A DNA stretch of 15,401 nt, from positions 1 through 15,401 of the forward strand of contig JAIESJ010000272.1 of NCBI GenBank assembly GCA_019746155.1, given 5' to 3'. Below the pieces are notes generated by a model. The model made no database searches. It saw only the letters and a program-made list of their open reading frames with translations, and was not told where the DNA came from. Source of the stretch: Burkholderiales bacterium. GTDB lineage: Bacteria; Pseudomonadota; Gammaproteobacteria; Burkholderiales; SG8-41. Both the position numbers and the translations under genes were made by a program. Below are positions 13,496 through 15,401 of this stretch, in pieces; the first letter of the stretch is position 1; every line of letters begins with the position of its first letter.

Positions 13496-13909
13496 TTAAT
13501 AACCTATCCCGGCGCGGCTTGCTTTCTCCCGGGTACGCCTGTCGAAGCGCGCCACATTGACGATGATGCGTTCGTGCACGCCCTCGCCTATCGGTTCCTT
13601 TTCGTCTTCGGCGAATACGCGAAAAGTCAGTTTCCGCCCATCGACCTTGATCAACTCGGCATGCGCCCGCACGCGCATGCCCACGGGGGTCGCCGCAACA
13701 TGGCTGATTTCCAGCCGGATTCCTACCGTCTGGTGCCCTTCGGGCAGCAGGCCCTCGACGGCGTTCAATGCCGCCGCCTCCATCAGGTTGACCATCACCG
13801 GGGTCGCCAGCACCTTGATCTTGCCGCTGCCGACGTGCGGCGCGGTGTCGCGCGTGCCGACCACGATCTCGGTAGAACCCCTCAAACCCGGTTTCAACTC
13901 TGCTGACAT
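13496..13909 (-). CDS. FlK-like hotdog-fold acyl-CoA thioesterase
   Basis: This is a 137-aa single hotdog domain resembling fluoroacetyl-CoA thioesterase FlK and its many uncharacterised relatives. The presumed catalytic residues are in place. T36 (VLATPVMV, 33-40), E44 (NLMEAAALNAV, 41-51) and H70 (EISHVAATPVGM, 67-78) are spaced as the Thr-Glu-His set of FlK (T42, E50, H76). The pattern GxxxxV at the N-terminus and RVRAHAELIKVDGRKLTFRV as the central strands also fit. GGAGAG precedes ATG 13909 by about 8-9 nt. Real substrates in this lineage are unknown. Resistance to fluoroacetate is only one possibility, and short or branched acyl-CoAs are equally likely. It is convergent with the small membrane-protein gene and monocistronic, since its upstream neighbour is a terminated tRNA gene. 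Confidence 0.88.
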   Translation of the reverse strand: MSAELKPGLRGSTEIVVGTRDTAPHVGSGKIKVLATPVMVNLMEAAALNAVEGLLPEGHQTVGIRLEISHVAATPVGMRVRAHAELIKVDGRKLTFRVFAEDEKEPIGEGVHERIIVNVARFDRRTREKASRAGIGY

Positions 13910-13981
13910 GCTCGTTGGCTCTCCGGACCGCGCATCAAATAAAAATCTGAAAACAGAAGTTTAAGCGTTTTGCCCGCCATG

Positions 13982-14015
13982 ACAAAAACAAAGGCCTGCG
14001 GCGATGCAGGCCTTT
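13982..14015 (-). terminator. Intrinsic terminator after tRNA-Arg
   Basis: A perfect 10-bp stem has AAAGGCCTGC at 13990-13999 and GCAGGCCTTT at 14006-14015, with a 6-nt loop. On the minus strand it is followed by TTTGTTTTTG. It starts 9 bp past the tRNA CCA end. This is a textbook rho-independent terminator. Confidence 0.9.
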
Positions 14016-14024
14016 GAAGAATAC

Positions 14025-14101
14025 TGGCGCGCCCGGCAGGATTTGAACCCACGACCCCCTGGTTCGTAGCCAGGTACTCTATCCAACTGAGCTACGGGCG
14101 C
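14025..14101 (-). tRNA. tRNA-Arg (anticodon ACG)
   Basis: The 77-nt cloverleaf starts GCGCCCG and closes with CGGGCGC, discriminator G and an encoded CCA. The D arm contains AGCTCAGTTGGATAGAG. The anticodon stem is CTGG/CCAG with loop CTACGAA, giving ACG, whose first base is normally edited to inosine to read CGN codons. The T arm contains GGTTCAAATCC. All stems pair. A TATAAT promoter box lies upstream and an intrinsic terminator downstream, so it is a single-gene unit. Confidence 0.98.
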
Positions 14102-14113
14102 ATTGAAGGGCGG

Positions 14114-14119
14114 ATTATA
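14114..14119 (-). promoter_or_regulatory. -10 box of the tRNA-Arg promoter
   Basis: A perfect TATAAT on the minus strand ends 12 bp before the tRNA 5' end, placing the start point a few bases upstream of the mature tRNA. The -35 position at 17 bp holds only a poor hexamer (ACATAA-like). A TTGACA lies about 50 bp further upstream and is too far to pair with this box. Confidence 0.6.
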
Positions 14120-14190
14120 TCAAAGACTGAGGGCGTTATGTAATGCGGTAAAACCGGCTTGTTCTCTGACTTGTCAAAACGTCTTGCGAC

Positions 14191-14370
14191 TTACTTCTTC
14201 GAACCCGCCCTGGCCGCCAGTTTTTTATTCTTGGCGAGATTGCGCAGTTCCGACTTTCTGCGGCTATAGCACGGCAAACAAATCCATCGGGTAGTTCCGA
14301 TTTTCCGGAACTCCCCCGTAGCCCAGTGACTTCCGGTGCTGCAGAATCTTCTCTTTACTTCGGCTGCCAT
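14191..14370 (-). CDS. Small Cys-rich basic protein (possible zinc ribbon), unknown function
   Basis: This is a 59-aa protein between two tRNA genes on the same strand. It starts at ATG 14370 with GGGGGA 4 nt upstream; a longer frame to 14448 has no better ribosome site. It contains C10, H15 and a CLPC knuckle (C31, C34) around TGEFRKIGTTRWICLPCYSRR. It ends in a lysine/alanine-rich basic tail (about 45-59). The C-x4-H and C-x2-C spacing could hold one zinc ion, and the basic tail could contact nucleic acid. I do not recognise the family. The coherent motif and ribosome site favour a real gene over a chance frame. No terminator separates it from tRNA-Arg, though that tRNA has its own promoter. 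Confidence 0.6.
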   Translation of the reverse strand: MAAEVKRRFCSTGSHWATGEFRKIGTTRWICLPCYSRRKSELRNLAKNKKLAARAGSKK

Positions 14371-14461
14371 ACTTCCCCCGTTTTCCCGTCCATACCTTAC
14401 TCCCCATTTGGCCAACATGCCATGATCGGGCCGGAGGAGTCTGCGCACCTTCCCGTCACGC

Positions 14462-14499
14462 CAAAATGAAAATGGCCCCCAATGGAGCCATTTTCATTT
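14462..14499 (-). terminator. Intrinsic terminator after tRNA-Ser
   Basis: A perfect 13-bp stem has AAATGAAAATGGC at 14464-14476 and GCCATTTTCATTT at 14487-14499, with a 10-nt loop. It follows the CCA end of tRNA-Ser on the minus strand with no gap, sharing one base pair position with it. The trailing arm ATTTTCATTTT gives the U-rich end. Confidence 0.85.
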
Positions 14500-14591
14500 G
14501 GCGGAGAGAGAGGGATTCGAACCCTCGATAAGCCTTTTGAGCCTATACTCCCTTAGCAGGGGAGCGCCTTCGACCACTCGGCCATCTCTCC
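14499..14591 (-). tRNA. tRNA-Ser (anticodon GCT)
   Basis: A 93-nt class II tRNA. The acceptor is GGAGAGA/TCTCTCC with discriminator G and encoded CCA. The D arm contains TGGCCGAGTGGTCGAAGGC. The anticodon loop CTGCTAA gives GCT, reading AGC/AGU. A long variable arm (GTATAGGCTCAAAAGGCTTATC) is typical of serine tRNAs. The T arm contains GGGTTCGAATCCC. Its 5' end and upstream flank are duplicated about 117 bp further upstream. Confidence 0.98.
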
Positions 14592-14629
14592 GATTACTGT
14601 TTTACCAATTTCACCGCATCAATTATCTT
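14572..14629 (-). repeat. Direct repeat copy 1: 5' end of tRNA-Ser and its upstream flank
   Basis: This segment holds the first 20 nt of the intact tRNA-Ser plus about 38 bp of upstream flank. It recurs 117 bp away at 14689-14747 with only a handful of substitutions and one indel. The copy includes the presumed tRNA-Ser promoter/leader region. Confidence 0.8.
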
Positions 14630-14643
14630 AACCGCGTCACCAA

Positions 14644-14694
14644 GTGGTCGCAGGCGCTCAGCGCCACATTTTACGACGGCTGTGCCGTGACCAC
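14644..14694. repeat. Foldable spacer: three-way junction of perfect stems
   Basis: Outer arms GTGGTC (14644-14649) and GACCAC (14689-14694) are complementary. They enclose GGCGC-TCA-GCGCC (14653-14665) and ACGGC-TGT-GCCGT (14676-14688), each a perfect 5-bp stem with a 3-nt loop, separated by an AT-rich linker. The right outer arm is part of the duplicated tRNA-Ser fragment. Whether it is transcribed or acts as DNA structure cannot be told. Confidence 0.5.
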
Positions 14695-14708
14695 TCGGCC
14701 ATCTCTCC
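14689..14708 (-). pseudogene. 5' fragment of tRNA-Ser (tRNA remnant)
   Basis: This 20-nt stretch, GGAGAGATGGCCGAGTGGTC on the minus strand, is identical to the first 20 nt of the intact tRNA-Ser 117 bp downstream. After it the sequence departs completely, so no anticodon arm or 3' half follows and it cannot make a tRNA. Its upstream flank is also homologous to that of the intact gene, so it looks like the relic of a tandem duplication. Confidence 0.75.
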
Positions 14709-14747
14709 GATTACCGTTTTATCGATTTCACCGCATCGATTTATCTT
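14689..14747 (-). repeat. Direct repeat copy 2: tRNA-Ser 5' fragment and flank
   Basis: This is the second copy of the 14572-14629 segment. Over the first 49 bp I count about four substitutions, all in the flank. After CCGCATC the copies are offset by one base and similarity fades near TATCTT. Nothing further is recognisable between this copy and the aspartate kinase stop. Confidence 0.75.
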
Positions 14748-14788
14748 GCCGGGCCGACCGCTAGGATATCACAGCCGGAACGTTCCCC

Positions 14789-15401
14789 TCATTGCGCGGG
14801 CTGATCAAGATTGAATGCCTTGTGCAGCACGCGCACCGCGAGTTCCATATATTTCTCGTCGATGACGACGGAAATCTTGATTTCCGATGTGGAAATCATT
14901 TCGATATTGATGCCCTCCTCCGCCAGCGTGCGGAACATGGTGCTGGCAATACCGGCGTGCGAGCGCATGCCGACACCGACCACCGAAACCTTGGCAATCT
15001 TGTCCCCACTTACCACACCGCGCGCCTTGATGTGCTCAATTATGGGTTTGAGCACCTGCAGCGTCTTCTGGTAATCGTTCAGTCCGTCATGGCCGACGTT
15101 CTGCACGATCATGTCGACGTCGATGTTGGCGTCGCCGACCGGGCCGAGAATCTGGTAGGCGATGCCCGGGCGGTCCGGCACGCCGAGTATGGTGATTTTT
15201 GCTTCGTCGCGGTTGAACGCGATTCCCGAAATAATCGCCTGTTCCATGTTCTCGTCTTCCTCAAAAGTGATCAGCGTGCCTTCGCCCTCTTCCTCGAAGC
15301 TCGATAGCACGCGCAGCTTGACCTTGTACTTGCCGGCGAACTCGACCGAGTGGATCTGCAGCACCTTGGAGCCGAGGCTCGCCATCTCGAGCATTTCCTC
15401 G
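14789..15401 (-). CDS. lysC: Aspartate kinase, C-terminal part (partial), with a gap in the first ACT domain
   Basis: This is the regulatory end of aspartokinase, which phosphorylates aspartate as the first step to lysine, threonine, methionine and diaminopimelate. The frame is open to the window edge. It starts inside the kinase domain (EEMLEMASLGSKVLQIHSVE), then runs KYKVKLRVLSSF. The ACT domains follow (SGIAFNRDEAKITILGVPDR, PGIAYQILGPVGDANIDVDM). The last ACT part has VSVVGVGMRSHAGIASTMF and INIEMISTSEIKISVVIDE, a strong family signature. After VQNVGHDGL the frame goes directly to NDYQKTLQVL. Other aspartokinases have about 9-10 residues of the type TDFSFTVxR between these, so a strand of ACT1 is missing in frame. 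The sequence after the stop carries the palindrome GGAACGTTCC (14777-14786) but no T-tract, so read-through towards tRNA-Ser is possible. Confidence 0.95.
   Translation of the reverse strand, partial: EEMLEMASLGSKVLQIHSVEFAGKYKVKLRVLSSFEEEGEGTLITFEEDENMEQAIISGIAFNRDEAKITILGVPDRPGIAYQILGPVGDANIDVDMIVQNVGHDGLNDYQKTLQVLKPIIEHIKARGVVSGDKIAKVSVVGVGMRSHAGIASTMFRTLAEEGINIEMISTSEIKISVVIDEKYMELAVRVLHKAFNLDQPAQ

Noticed and set aside
14777..14786. Palindrome GGAACGTTCC after the lysC stop as a terminator
   Set aside because: A 10-bp palindrome with no loop and no following T run on the minus strand.
1..15401. CRISPR array, prophage or complete insertion sequence
   Set aside because: No regularly spaced repeats of 24-40 bp, no transposase, integrase or phage structural gene appears in any frame.

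Overview
The window reads as a chromosomal segment of a GC-rich betaproteobacterium (Burkholderiales or a related soil/aquifer lineage). This rests on the adjacent accA and tilS, the aspartate kinase next to tRNA-Ser(GCU), a TctC/Bug-type binding protein, a TAXI-type TRAP transporter, and an FHA-cyclase beside a NYN/OST-HTH protein. No phage, plasmid, CRISPR or complete insertion sequence is visible. The assignment is by protein resemblance only.

Layout, left to right. 1-1309 (minus): a TAXI-type TRAP transporter operon, with the binding protein upstream and the fused permease cut by the window edge; a terminator-like hairpin lies between them. 1483-5739 (minus): ggt, accA and tilS, with accA and tilS overlapping by 32 bp. 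Two small repeat elements intrude here, one between ggt and accA and one in frame inside tilS. 5788-8612 (minus): an ABC-2 type export system whose membrane permease is translationally coupled to an unusual single ORF joining a lipoprotein-type HlyD adaptor to an ABC ATPase. 8820-9638 (plus): a TctC-family periplasmic binding protein that lacks an internal segment. 9657-10811 (minus): an MFS transporter. 11010-11162 (plus): a 50-codon stub of an NAD-binding oxidoreductase. 11199-12113 (minus): a class III nucleotide cyclase with a C-terminal FHA domain, divergent from a NYN/OST-HTH protein (12307-13125) and a small membrane protein (13172-13459). 13496-13909 (minus): an FlK-like hotdog thioesterase. 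14025-14591 (minus): tRNA-Arg(ACG), a 59-aa Cys-rich protein and tRNA-Ser(GCU), with terminators after both tRNAs. Upstream of tRNA-Ser lies a duplicated 5' tRNA-Ser fragment. 14789-15401 (minus): the C-terminal part of aspartate kinase.

The gene content is mostly ordinary housekeeping and transport. The most unusual signal is that several genes in the right two-thirds look shortened by in-frame internal loss: the HlyD C-terminus at the ATPase junction, about 50 residues of TctC, about 9-10 residues of the first ACT domain of LysC, and nearly all of the oxidoreductase. These calls compare the reading frames with remembered family consensus. They could be real microdeletions or consensus/assembly errors, and read mapping would decide. 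The second theme is small interspersed repeats: a purine-rich repeat in tilS, a CACAGAG element upstream of accA, and a tRNA-Ser-derived duplication with a foldable spacer. I found no convincing new defence or biosynthetic system.
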